Assembly: GCA_963749905.1 (NCBI GenBank) | Contig: CAVVOF010000004.1 | Location: 744,001-808,000, forward strand | Source: UBA10649 sp963749905 | GTDB taxonomy: Bacteria; Actinomycetota; Actinomycetes; S36-B12 | Length of the DNA: 64,000 bases | Direction of reading: 5' to 3' | Shown here: piece by piece, positions 18,187 to 26,683 of the stretch | How the letters are laid out: each line of letters begins with the position of its first letter | Numbering within the stretch: the stretch's first letter is position 1 | Program-made: the position numbers and the translations under genes | Notes under the pieces: model-generated | Databases searched by the model: none | The model's input: only the letters and a program-made list of their open reading frames with translations | Told to the model about the DNA's origin: nothing

Positions 18187-18777
18187 GTGGGTGCCGAGAT
18201 CTGGCTGGTCCGTCATGGGCAGACGCAGTGGAGCCGCGACGGGCGGCACACCGGTCACACCGACGTGCCGCTGACCGACGAGGGCGTGCAGCAGGCCGAG
18301 GCCGTGCGCGCCGAACTCGCCCAGGTCACACCCGAACTCGTGCTGTGCAGCCCGCTCTCGCGGGCACGCGAGACCGCCCGGCTCGCGGGACTCAGCCCGG
18401 ACGATGTCATCGACGACCTGCGGGAGTGGGACTACGGCGCGTGGGAGGGCCGCACGACCAAGGAGATCCGCACGAGTCTTCAGGACCCGACGTGGGTGGT
18501 GTGGGACCACCCGATCCCGCCCGGAGACACACCCGGAGAGCAGCTCGATCAGGTGTCGGTACGCGTGGATCGGGTGATCGCCCGCTGCCTGCCGGTCGTG
18601 TCCGACGGTGGCAGCTGCGTGCTGGTGGCGCACGGACACGTCCTGCGCATCCTCACCGCGCGCTGGCTGGGCCTGCCGCCCATCGACGGCCGCCTGTTCG
18701 CCCTCGACCCGGCGCGCGTCTCGGCGCTCGGGTTCGAGCACGAGCAGCACGTCATCCGGCAGTGGAACGCCCGCTGA
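18187..18777 (+). CDS. Histidine phosphatase family protein (phosphoglycerate-mutase-like)
   Basis: Cytosolic phosphohydrolase of the branch-1 histidine phosphatase family. The catalytic RHG motif occurs at residues 9-11 (LVRHGQT). Supporting residues follow: SPLSRARETA, the EWDYGAWEG glutamate segment and AHGHVLR with the second histidine. At 196 residues it fits the acid phosphatase / alpha-ribazole phosphatase-like group rather than glycolytic mutase. The substrate is not predictable. A leaderless promoter fixes GTG 18187. Confidence 0.9.
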   Translation: MGAEIWLVRHGQTQWSRDGRHTGHTDVPLTDEGVQQAEAVRAELAQVTPELVLCSPLSRARETARLAGLSPDDVIDDLREWDYGAWEGRTTKEIRTSLQDPTWVVWDHPIPPGDTPGEQLDQVSVRVDRVIARCLPVVSDGGSCVLVAHGHVLRILTARWLGLPPIDGRLFALDPARVSALGFEHEQHVIRQWNAR

Positions 18778-18818
18778 CCGCACCGACTGTCGGGGCGGCC
18801 GTCTGCCACCATGGACCC

Positions 18819-19016
18819 GTGCTCGACGATGCCACCCGCCGCCAGCTGCGGTTCTCCATGTTCCTGCAGGCCTTCGCCGCGCTGATGATGGGCGTTGCTC
18901 TGGTCGTCCGGGTCACGAGCACCGGGTGGGACGGCATCACCGGGCTGCTCGCGGTGGCCGTCGTGGTCATCCTCGGGGCTCTGGTCTGGACATGGACCCG
19001 GCTCCGAACAGGATGA
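18819..19016 (+). CDS. Small two-helix membrane protein
   Basis: A 65-residue protein with two predicted membrane helices (FSMFLQAFAALMMGVALVV and LLAVAVVVILGALVWTW) separated by a short VTSTGWDG loop. No family is recognised. GTG 18819 is preceded by CACCAT six bases upstream, a weak leaderless-type box, and by no ribosome site. Moderate confidence that it is real: composition and topology are convincing and it fills the gap before the DUF6421 operon. Confidence 0.58.
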   Translation: MLDDATRRQLRFSMFLQAFAALMMGVALVVRVTSTGWDGITGLLAVAVVVILGALVWTWTRLRTG

Positions 19017-19103
19017 TCTCCGTTCGTTGCCATTTTTGACGGGATGATTTCCCGATTGCTACCCTTCCATCCTTCTACCGTCCCGCCGGCCTCCGGAGTT
19101 CCC

Positions 19104-21200
19104 ATGCGTCCCCTCGCCCGTGTCCTGATCGACGAGTCGCATCGCCAGGCCTGGTCCACGCGGCCGCCCGTGGCCGCGGTGATGAACCCGGTGAATCCGG
19201 CCGATGCCTCCTACGCCCAGGCAGCCGACTCGGCTCGCGCCGCCGGCCTCGAACTCGCGGTCCACGAGGACGGGCTCCTCGACGACGACGTGCTCTCAGA
19301 GGTCGACGTACTCGTTCTCCCGCACGCCGCTGACGATGTCTGGGAGCACACCACCGGCACCGGCTCGCCGCGCCTGGTCGACGCGGAACTGGAGGCGATC
19401 AGCCGGTTCGTGCGCGCCGGCGGTGGGCTGGTGATCCTCGCCGAGACCGAGCAGGCCAAGTACGGGAACAACTTCGCCGACCTCGCCGCGCGCTTCGGCA
19501 TCGTGGTGGACAACGGCACCGTGCAAGACCCCGCCCACTGCTACAAGGAGGTCCCGACCTGGGTCCTGGCCGAACTCGCCGCCGGCCCGAAGCACGACCT
19601 GACCGCGCGGGTGGACGGTGCCTGCTTCTACCGAGCGGGCACGCTGCAGGCCGACGGGGACCTCGACTCCCTGGAGACGGTGGCCCGGACGAGCGCGTCG
19701 GCCGACCCCGCCAGCGCACCTCTCGTGATGACGTCGACCAGCGCCACCGGCCGCGTCGTCGTGGTCGCCGATTCGGACCTGTTCGGCGACGACTCCATCT
19801 CCGATCTCGACAACCGCCAGCTGTGGCTGAACCTGGTCACCTGGGCCGCCGGCAGCCGTGCGGCCGCCAGCGAGTCCACGACGGAGGCCGGTTCGTGGGC
19901 CACCTCGGATCCGGCCTGGCTCGACCTCGTCGCAGCGGTCGAGGAGCTGCGGCCCAAGCAGGCCAAGGACGGCTCGATCGATCTGACCGTCGAGTCCGCC
20001 GACGACGCCCGGCGCTGCGTGGATCAGATGTGCGCGTCGATCGAGACACTTGCGCCGCGCTTCCCGCACCAGGCCGACCATCTCGCCGCGACCGTGCAGG
20101 ATCTGCGGGACTGGGCGGCCGCTGGCTTCGGCGTGCCCGACTTCGTCCGCTCCCTGGAGGTCTTCCGGCCCGATCTCGATCGTCGGGACGGCGTCGAGAA
20201 CCTCGTCGTCTATCCGATGTACACCCAGAACGGCAACCCGAACCGCAACTTCGAAGCCGTCATCACCCGCACCTTCTGGCCGGACTGGCTGGCCGAGCAG
20301 GAGCGCACCTACGACAACGCGGCCTTCGTGCCGATCGAGTTCGTCGGCTTCACGAAGGGCTACGACACCCACTCCGCGGTGCTCTTCCCCGAGACCGTGG
20401 CCACCGGCCGTGTCATCGACTTCCACTGGGGCGGCATCTTCTGCGACCGGGAGGCGGCCCGCTTCCGCATGGTGGCGCGGGCGGCGAGCGACACGCTGCG
20501 CCTGAGCCTGCCGCCGGACGTCGACCTGCTCCTCAACGACCAGCAGCTGGCGCAGGAGACCTTCGTGCTGTGGGACCTGATCCACGACCGCACCCACAGC
20601 CGCGGCGACCTGCCGTTCGACCCGTTCATGATCAAGCAGCGGATGCCGTTCTGGATGTACGCACTCGAGGAGCTGCGCTGCGACCTGTCCACGTATCGCG
20701 AGACGCTGACCCTGGACGAGCAGGGCGTGTACCTCGGCCGCTTCATCCGGTACGCAATCGTGTTCGACCGGCTGTTCCGGTTCACCATCACCGGCGAGCG
20801 GGTGCGCAACTACGACGGGCTCGGCGGCCAGATCATGTTCGCGTGGCTGCACCGGCATGACGTCATCCGCTGGACCGACAACACCCTGTCCATCGACTGG
20901 GCCCGCCTGGACGCGGCAATGATCGAGCTCTGCGACGCCGTCGACGAGCTCTACCACAGCGGGATCGACCGGTCCCGGCTGGCGCAGTGGCTGGCAGCGC
21001 ACCAGTTCGTCAGCGGCCTCGTCGAGCCGAACCCGGCCTCCGTCTGGGCGAAGGGGGCGGAGGCCCTCCCCCTCGACGGCGAGATCCGCGAGACTGTGGA
21101 CGTGGTCCTACCCGACGAGTTCCCGCTCAACGTCTTCTACGAAGCACTCAAGCGCAAGCTCACTCCGACCATCGACGCGACCGCAGGAATCGCCGCGTGA
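19104..21200 (+). CDS. DUF6421 family protein (possible metalloenzyme)
   Basis: A 698-residue soluble protein of a conserved uncharacterised actinobacterial family. The first 240 residues look like a class I glutamine-amidotransferase/ThuA-type fold (VLVLPHAADD, RAGGGLVILAETEQ, VVVADSDLFGDD). The C-terminal part holds a strongly conserved block: H494 and H498 in HDRTH, then PFDPFMIKQRMPFW, then EELRCD with glutamates 522-523. These could form a metal site, which is inference. ATG 19104 follows GGAG. The stop overlaps the SDR start (GTGA), so the three genes downstream are probably translated together. Confidence 0.8.
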   Translation: MRPLARVLIDESHRQAWSTRPPVAAVMNPVNPADASYAQAADSARAAGLELAVHEDGLLDDDVLSEVDVLVLPHAADDVWEHTTGTGSPRLVDAELEAISRFVRAGGGLVILAETEQAKYGNNFADLAARFGIVVDNGTVQDPAHCYKEVPTWVLAELAAGPKHDLTARVDGACFYRAGTLQADGDLDSLETVARTSASADPASAPLVMTSTSATGRVVVVADSDLFGDDSISDLDNRQLWLNLVTWAAGSRAAASESTTEAGSWATSDPAWLDLVAAVEELRPKQAKDGSIDLTVESADDARRCVDQMCASIETLAPRFPHQADHLAATVQDLRDWAAAGFGVPDFVRSLEVFRPDLDRRDGVENLVVYPMYTQNGNPNRNFEAVITRTFWPDWLAEQERTYDNAAFVPIEFVGFTKGYDTHSAVLFPETVATGRVIDFHWGGIFCDREAARFRMVARAASDTLRLSLPPDVDLLLNDQQLAQETFVLWDLIHDRTHSRGDLPFDPFMIKQRMPFWMYALEELRCDLSTYRETLTLDEQGVYLGRFIRYAIVFDRLFRFTITGERVRNYDGLGGQIMFAWLHRHDVIRWTDNTLSIDWARLDAAMIELCDAVDELYHSGIDRSRLAQWLAAHQFVSGLVEPNPASVWAKGAEALPLDGEIRETVDVVLPDEFPLNVFYEALKRKLTPTIDATAGIAA

Positions 21201-21910
21201 CCGCGCGGCGGGTGGCCGTCGTCGCCGGCGCCGGAGCCGGTGGTCGCGCGACGGCCGTCGCCTTGAGCGCGCGCGACTTCCACGTCGTCGTTCTCGACAA
21301 CCGCGCCGAGGCTGCCGCCGATGTCGTCCGGGCGGTCGCCGACGCGGGTGGCACCGCGGAGGGGCACGGCATCGACCTGCTCGACGTCGACGCCGTCACG
21401 GCCCTGCGCTCCGACCTGATCGGCCGACTCGGCCGGGTCGACGTCCTGGTCCACCTGGTGGGCGGCTGGCGCGGCAGTACCGGGGTCGACGTCGAGGCGG
21501 TCCAGAACTGGGCAGCCCTCCACCCGCCGATCGTCGGCACCCTCGCGGTCCTCACCGCGGTCCTCGGAGACGATGTCGCCGCCGTCGAGAACGGTCGCGC
21601 CTTCATGGTCACCAGCACGGCGGCGCAGCGTCCCACCGCCGGCAACGCGGCCTATGCGGCCGCCAAGTCCGCCGCGGAGGCGTGGATGGCGGCACTGGCC
21701 CATGGCTGGCGCGACACCCAGGCGGCCTCCGTCGTCGTCGCCGTCAAGGCGCTGCTCACCGACGCGATGCGGGAGGCCGAGCCCGAGCGCACGTTCCCGG
21801 GGTACACCCACGTCGACGAGCTGGCCCGCGCCATCGCCGACGCGGCGACCGGCCCGGTGGAGAACGGCGCGCGCCTCGACCTGACCGCTGAGGGATACTC
21901 GCCCGCATGA
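21197..21910 (+). CDS. SDR family oxidoreductase
   Basis: A 237-residue short-chain dehydrogenase. The cofactor-binding glycine-rich segment is AGAGAGGRA near residues 10-18, and an aspartate after the second strand (VLDN) suggests NAD(H). The catalytic serine lies in VTSTAAQ and the YxxxK pair in AAYAAAKSA. The substrate is unknown. It is coupled by GTGA overlap to the DUF6421 gene and by ATGA overlap to the aldolase-like gene, so it probably acts on a shared metabolite. Confidence 0.86.
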   Translation: MTARRVAVVAGAGAGGRATAVALSARDFHVVVLDNRAEAAADVVRAVADAGGTAEGHGIDLLDVDAVTALRSDLIGRLGRVDVLVHLVGGWRGSTGVDVEAVQNWAALHPPIVGTLAVLTAVLGDDVAAVENGRAFMVTSTAAQRPTAGNAAYAAAKSAAEAWMAALAHGWRDTQAASVVVAVKALLTDAMREAEPERTFPGYTHVDELARAIADAATGPVENGARLDLTAEGYSPA

Positions 21911-22968
21911 CCAGCCCGACTCCCCAGCCCATCTGGCGCGGCTTCGCCAGCGACAACTACGCCGGCATCCACCCCGAGGTCCTCGAGGCCATCGCCCGCG
22001 CCAACGGCGGCCATCAGGTCGCCTACGGCGACGACGACGTCACCGCGGCACTGGCCGATCGGGTCAAGGACGTCTTCGGCCCGAAGGCGGAGGTCTACCC
22101 GGTCTTCAACGGCACCGGCGCCAACGTGGTCGCCCTGCAGGCGATGACCCGCCGCTGGGAGGCGGTCGTGTGCGCCGCGTCGGCGCACGTCAACGTCGAC
22201 GAGGGCGGTGCACCGGAGCACGGCGCCGGCCTGAAGCTGTGGACGGTCCCGACGCCGGACGGGCGGCTGACCCCGGAGCTGATCGACACGCAGGCGTGGG
22301 GCTTCGGGGACGTGCACCGGGCCCAGCCCGGGGCGGTCACCATCACGCAGTCGACCGAGCTCGGCACCGTCTACTCGGTCGATGAGATCCGGGCCATCGC
22401 CGACCACGCACACGGGCTCGGCATGCGCGTGCACCTCGACGGCGCCCGACTGGCGAATGCCGCTGCAGCCCTGGGCACCGACCTCGCAGCGATCACGACC
22501 GAGGCCGGCGTCGACGTGGTGTCCCTCGGCGGCACCAAGAACGGCGCCATGCTCAGCGAGGCGGTCGTCGTGCTGAACCCCGACGCCGCCCCCGGCGTCG
22601 ACTTCCTCCGCAAGTCGTCCATGCAGCTGGCGAGCAAGATGCGCTTCGTCAGCGCCCAGCTGCTGGCCCTGCTGACGGACGATCTCTGGCGGCGGAACGC
22701 GAGTCACGCCAATGCGATGGCCGCCGACCTCGCCGCGCGCGTCGCGGACCTGCCGAACGTGCGGATCGTCCGGCCGGTGCAGGCGAACGCGGTCTTCGTG
22801 ATCCTGCCGCCCGACGTCACCGCCCGCCTGCAGGAGCGGTTCCGCTTCTACACCTGGGACCAGGCCACCGGCGAGGTGCGCTGGATGTGCTCGTGGGACA
22901 CCACCCCCGAGGACGTCGCCGACTTCGCCGACGCGGTGGCCGAGGAGGTCGGCGCACTCGTGCGCTAG
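21907..22968 (+). CDS. Threonine aldolase / beta-eliminating lyase family PLP enzyme
   Basis: A 353-residue fold-type I PLP enzyme. The internal aldimine lysine is K211 in SLGGTKNG; HLDGARLANA supplies the aspartate and arginine that hold PLP; NGTGANV binds phosphate. These are hallmarks of low-specificity L-threonine aldolase, which cleaves beta-hydroxy amino acids to glycine and an aldehyde. Within this operon it may act on a different substrate. ATG 21907 overlaps the SDR stop. Its 3' end meets the convergent YdbT-like gene. Confidence 0.88.
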   Translation: MTSPTPQPIWRGFASDNYAGIHPEVLEAIARANGGHQVAYGDDDVTAALADRVKDVFGPKAEVYPVFNGTGANVVALQAMTRRWEAVVCAASAHVNVDEGGAPEHGAGLKLWTVPTPDGRLTPELIDTQAWGFGDVHRAQPGAVTITQSTELGTVYSVDEIRAIADHAHGLGMRVHLDGARLANAAAALGTDLAAITTEAGVDVVSLGGTKNGAMLSEAVVVLNPDAAPGVDFLRKSSMQLASKMRFVSAQLLALLTDDLWRRNASHANAMAADLAARVADLPNVRIVRPVQANAVFVILPPDVTARLQERFRFYTWDQATGEVRWMCSWDTTPEDVADFADAVAEEVGALVR

Positions 22969-24366
22969 CTGCTCGTCCCGCTCGGCGGCCCAGCGCACGG
23001 ACCGGTCCGCCTTGCGACCCGCCGCCGCGCGCAGCACCTGCTCGTCCGCGATGGACCGCGCCCGCCCCGCGTCGAGGTGGAGCCCGACGACGCTCACCGG
23101 CCCCGGCGTCGAGTCGACATGGACACTGGCGAGGCTCAGCACGCGCTCCCATGGACCCTGCGTCACCCGCACGGACTGGGTGCGCACGTGCGGGATGACC
23201 GCGAGCCGACGCGTGACCCGTCCGCGACGGGTGGCGAACACTGCGTCGTCCCATGCGACGGCGAGCCGTCCGCCCTGGATCGGGGAGCGCCGACGGGCCC
23301 GCGAGGGGGCCGGCTGCCAGTCGAGTGCGGCGAGGTCGAGACCGGGAAGCACCCGGGCGATGACGTCCATGGCCACTGTGCGCTCGGCAACCGGGAGCAG
23401 CAGCGTCTCCTCCTTGTTCCCGCCCGAGTCCTGGCCGCCGACCCCGGCGATGTTCAGCCGCACCCGCACCCACCCCTGACGACGCCACAGCAGCGGCTCG
23501 ACGATCTCGATCGCCTGCACGCGGCCGGGCGGGACCGTGCGGGTCTCCCGCTTCGCGAGGCCGAAGCGCTGCCGCAGGCCGTCCGGCGACTGCGTCATCG
23601 TGAAGTCGAAGTACTTCATGAACTCGGTGATGATCATCAGGGCCGGCACACCGCCGGTCACCAGGGCGATGCCCACGCTGCCCCAGCCGCCGGTGAGGAA
23701 GGACGTCACCAGGATGAACGCAGTGAGCAGCAGCAGTGTGGCGGTCGTCGTCCGGAGCAGCAGGGATACCGCGAGCTGCCGCGGCGGCACCTGCACGATG
23801 ACCTGCTCCGGTGCCTCGACCGTGTCATGCCGCAGGCCGGCCGCGCGGGCGAGTACCTCGTTGCGCAGGGCACGCCCGTCGCTCAGCGTCAGGTAGCGCA
23901 GCTTGACGCGGGAGTCATGAGTCCCGGCGACCTCGATGGACACCTCGGCCATCGAGAAGAAGCGCGCGAACAGCGGCTGGGCGACGTCGACGGTCTGCAG
24001 TCGGCTCAGTTGCAGGCGGCGCTGGCGCTTGGTCAGCACGCCCGAGTCGACGCGGAAGTCGCCGTCCTCGTCGAACCAGTACCACGTGTTCTTCCACACC
24101 AGGTACTGCCAGCCGGTGACGAGGACCGCCAGCGCGACGCCGCCGAGCACCGCCGCAGCCGCCAGGCCCAGCCCGGCCCTGGTGAGCGCACCCCCGCCGA
24201 ACGCGAGCACGAACACGATGGTGAAGGGCAGGATCGACACGCCATGGACGACGGGCGAGATGGGGTGGAGGCGACGTCGGCCGCGCTCGTCGACCGTGCC
24301 GTGGCCGGGCAGCTGGAGGCCCAGTCCGAGGTCGTCCCCGACGTTGGAGGGAGGAGGGGTGGTCAC
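22965..24366 (-). CDS. YdbT-like membrane protein with PH (bPH_2) domains, 3' end probably frameshifted
   Basis: About 465 residues with two pairs of membrane helices (near 45-90 and 205-255) and three bacterial PH-like domains (DUF304 type), marked by WYWFDEDGDFRVDSGVLTK and DFTMTQSPDGLRQRFGL. The natural end comes after the third PH domain (near RWAAERD). In the annotated frame no stop follows, and the frame would run 1.3 kb antisense through the aldolase gene. A +1 slip near 22970-22990 reaches TAG at 22965, four bases inside the aldolase stop, so I end it there. Coupled by ATGA to the YdbS-like gene. Confidence 0.75.
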
Positions 24367-24863
24367 AGTCCGGCCGTCCGCTCTTCACCCCGCCGGGCCA
24401 GCCGGTCCCGCAGTGCGGCGGCCACGTCCGGCTCCAGGCCGGGGATGCTGGCGTCCGTCGTGGCGGCGGCAGTGTGCAGCTGGACGGTGGTGACACCCAG
24501 CATCCGGTCGATGGGGCCGGCCTTCACGTCGACGAGCTGCATACGGCCGTAGGGCACGATCACCAGGCGGCGGAACATGATCCCGCTGGTCACGAGCAGG
24601 TCGTCGCCACGCTCGGCGTACCCGAACGATCGGACCCGGCGTCCGATCAGCCACCACAGCCAGACGAACGCGACCAGGCCGACGCCGAGCGCCAGCCAGC
24701 CGAACAACGGGAGGACCCCGGGGATCAGGAACAGCGCGATCACCCCGGCGACGACGAGGACATAGGCGAGCAGCAGCACGATGCGACGAGCAGTGATCAG
24801 CCGGGGGGAGACCGGCGTCCAGCCGTCGGTCCAGGAGAACGCGTTCTCGGTTCGGTCGGCCAT
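24363..24863 (-). CDS. YdbS-like PH-domain membrane protein
   Basis: A 166-residue partner of the YdbT-like protein. Two membrane helices (about 30-75) precede a single bacterial PH domain with RSFGYAERGDDLLVTSGIMFR. In Bacillus the YdbS/YdbT pair is linked to resistance to envelope-active compounds; applying that here is inference. The start is set by TAGATT 7 nt before ATG 24863. The stop overlaps the ydbT-like start. Confidence 0.84.
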   Translation of the reverse strand: MADRTENAFSWTDGWTPVSPRLITARRIVLLLAYVLVVAGVIALFLIPGVLPLFGWLALGVGLVAFVWLWWLIGRRVRSFGYAERGDDLLVTSGIMFRRLVIVPYGRMQLVDVKAGPIDRMLGVTTVQLHTAAATTDASIPGLEPDVAAALRDRLARRGEERTAGL

Positions 24864-24876
24864 GCCATGAAATCTA
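24864..24876 (-). promoter_or_regulatory. Leaderless -10 element for the ydbS-like gene
   Basis: TAGATT followed by seven bases and ATG 24863, just downstream of the second REP-like element. Confidence 0.58.
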
Positions 24877-24885
24877 TCCGCGCCC

Positions 24886-24978
24886 GTCGCGTTTCTCCCG
24901 CGTTGCGGGACAAGCGCGCGAATACCGCCCCCGCGAGGCCCGATTCGCTGATTTCTCCCGCGTTGCGGGACAAACGAG
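24886..24978. repeat. REP-like palindromic element, copy 2
   Basis: Two CTCCCGCGTTGCGGGAC hairpins flank a spacer with GGCCCGATTCG and CTGAT, the same plan as copy 1 at 3725-3822. The right end (GGGACAAACGAG) is identical to copy 1. It lies between the asnC-like stop and the ydbS-like promoter. Confidence 0.7.
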
Positions 24979-24983
24979 ATGGG

Positions 24984-25427
24984 CTAGGGAAGCGGCGGCG
25001 GGCGGTTCTCGAACGCGGTGGACAGCACGATCGTCGTCCGGGTCGACATGTTCGCCGCCGCTCGGATGCGGGCCAGCAACTCCTCGAGGTCGGCTGGCTC
25101 AGCCACCCGCACCTTCAGGACGTATGACTGCGACCCGGCCACCGACCAACAGCCCTCGATCTCGGCGATGCCGGCCAGCCGCTCGGGCACGTCGTCCGGT
25201 GCGGCCGGGTCGATCGGGGTCAGCGAGATGAACGCCGCCAACGGCAGCCCCGCCTCGCGGTAGTCGAGTTCGGCGCGGTAGCCGCGGATGACCCCCCGCT
25301 GCTCCAGACGCTTGACCCGCTGGTGGAGAGCGGACGTCGACAGTCCGGTCTCGCGGGCGATGTCCGCGTAGGACATCCGTCCGTCCGCGCACAGCATCCC
25401 GATGATCTTCCGGTCCAGATCCTCCAC
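24984..25427 (-). CDS. Lrp/AsnC family transcriptional regulator
   Basis: A 147-residue regulator: an N-terminal helix-turn-helix (DGRMSYADIARETGLSTSAL, residues about 15-34) and a C-terminal ligand-binding RAM domain (SYVLKVRV). Such proteins sense amino acids and form octamers. It is divergent from the thi operon, but thiamine control there comes from the riboswitch; its target may be itself or a distant gene. GTG 25427 has CAGGCT six bases upstream, consistent with a leaderless mRNA. Confidence 0.92.
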   Translation of the reverse strand: MEDLDRKIIGMLCADGRMSYADIARETGLSTSALHQRVKRLEQRGVIRGYRAELDYREAGLPLAAFISLTPIDPAAPDDVPERLAGIAEIEGCWSVAGSQSYVLKVRVAEPADLEELLARIRAAANMSTRTTIVLSTAFENRPPPLP

Positions 25428-25508
25428 GCGGCCAGCCTGACAGAGGTCGGGCCGTCATGCGGCCCGATGCCGGCAAACGCCGCGCGCGCGGCCGTACTAC
25501 TCTCGTCC

Positions 25509-25600
25509 TACCAGGGGAGCTCGCGAGATCGGCGGGCTGAGAGGGTGGCCGCTCCCACCGACCCATGAACCTGATCTGGGTAATGCCAGCGGAGGGATGC
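25509..25600 (+). promoter_or_regulatory. TPP riboswitch (THI element)
   Basis: Contains the conserved thi-box blocks in order: GGGGAGC, GGGCTGAGAGGGTGG, GACCC, TGAACCTGATCTGGGTAATG and CCAGCGGAGGGA. The 3' end carries the GGAGGG ribosome site of thiB, so ligand binding probably blocks translation initiation. A TACTCT-like -10 lies about 10-15 bases upstream. Confidence 0.95.
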
Positions 25601-25603
25601 GTC

Positions 25604-26683
25604 ATGAGTCTGAGATCCATCAGCGTGATCACCGTCACGGGTCTGCTCCTCGCCGCCTGCTCCGGCGGCGTCACGGACGCAGCCGGCCCGAGTCCCGCCG
25701 GCACCTCGTCCGCCGGGCCGACCACGGTTCGACTGCTCGCGCACGACTCCTTCGCCATCAGCCAGGACCTGCTGGACCAGTTCGCGGCACGCACCGGCAT
25801 CAGGGTCGAGATCCTGACCGGAGGCGACGCGGGCGCCATGGTGGCCGGCGCCGTCCTGGCCGCGGGTGCACCCACCGCCGACGTCCTGTTCGGTGTCGAC
25901 AACACCCTGATCTCCCGGGCGGAGACGGCGGGCGTGTTCGAGCCCTACAGCTCCCCCGAGCTGCCAGAGGTCATCCCCTCGCTGCGCGAGGACACTGCCG
26001 GCGGACTCGTCACGCCCGTCGACTACGGCGACGTGTGCATCAACATCGACGACGCGGCACTCGCCGAACGGGGCCTGCCCGCCCCGACCACCCTCGACGA
26101 CCTCGTCGCGCCGGAGTACCGGGATCTGCTGGTGGTCGAGGATCCGGCCACGTCCTCACCGGGGCTCGCGTTCCTGCTGGCCACCATCGCCCGCTACGGC
26201 GACGGCTGGCCGGACTACTGGGCGAAGCTCCGCGACAACGGCGTCCTCGTTGCGGGTTCGTGGACCGACGCGTATCTCGGGCAGTTCAGCGGCGGCGGGG
26301 ACGGGGATCGACCCCTCGTGGTCTCCTACGCCACCAGTCCGCCGGCCGAGATCGTCTACGCCGAGGAGCCCAAGCCGACCACGCCGTCCACCTCGGTGAT
26401 GACGGACGGGTGCTACCGGCAGGTCGAGTACGCCGGCGTCCTCGCCGGCGCCGCGAACCCGAGCGGAGCGCAGGCGGTGGTCGACTGGCTGCTCTCCGAC
26501 GAGGTGCAGCAGGACGTGCCGCTGTCCATGTTCGTCTTCCCGGCCCGCGAGGGAACGCCGCTCCCCGACGTCTTCACCGACTTCGCCGCCACGGTCGATG
26601 ACCCCCTCCAGGTGCCTGCGCCGGATGTCGCCGACAACCTGACCTCGTGGCTGGCCGAGTGGGGCTCCATCATGGGTCGCTGA
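25604..26683 (+). CDS. thiB: Thiamine ABC transporter substrate-binding lipoprotein
   Basis: A 359-residue binding protein for thiamine or its phosphates. The signal peptide ends LLAAC, with the lipid cysteine near residue 18, followed by a Ser/Gly/Pro linker. The body starts VRLLAHDSFAISQDLLDQF, as in ThiB proteins, and includes DVLFGVDNTL and the conserved VTPVDYGDVCINID. The assignment is reinforced by the TPP riboswitch directly upstream and by thiP/thiQ downstream. ATG 25604 uses the GGAGGG inside the riboswitch. Its stop overlaps the thiP start. Confidence 0.93.
   Translation: MSLRSISVITVTGLLLAACSGGVTDAAGPSPAGTSSAGPTTVRLLAHDSFAISQDLLDQFAARTGIRVEILTGGDAGAMVAGAVLAAGAPTADVLFGVDNTLISRAETAGVFEPYSSPELPEVIPSLREDTAGGLVTPVDYGDVCINIDDAALAERGLPAPTTLDDLVAPEYRDLLVVEDPATSSPGLAFLLATIARYGDGWPDYWAKLRDNGVLVAGSWTDAYLGQFSGGGDGDRPLVVSYATSPPAEIVYAEEPKPTTPSTSVMTDGCYRQVEYAGVLAGAANPSGAQAVVDWLLSDEVQQDVPLSMFVFPAREGTPLPDVFTDFAATVDDPLQVPAPDVADNLTSWLAEWGSIMGR

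Noticed and set aside
21652..22964. Continuation of the ydbT-like frame for about 1.3 kb antisense to the threonine-aldolase-like and SDR genes
   Set aside because: The extension has no domain character and covers two well-supported genes. A +1 slip at the ydbT 3' end gives a natural stop at 22965.
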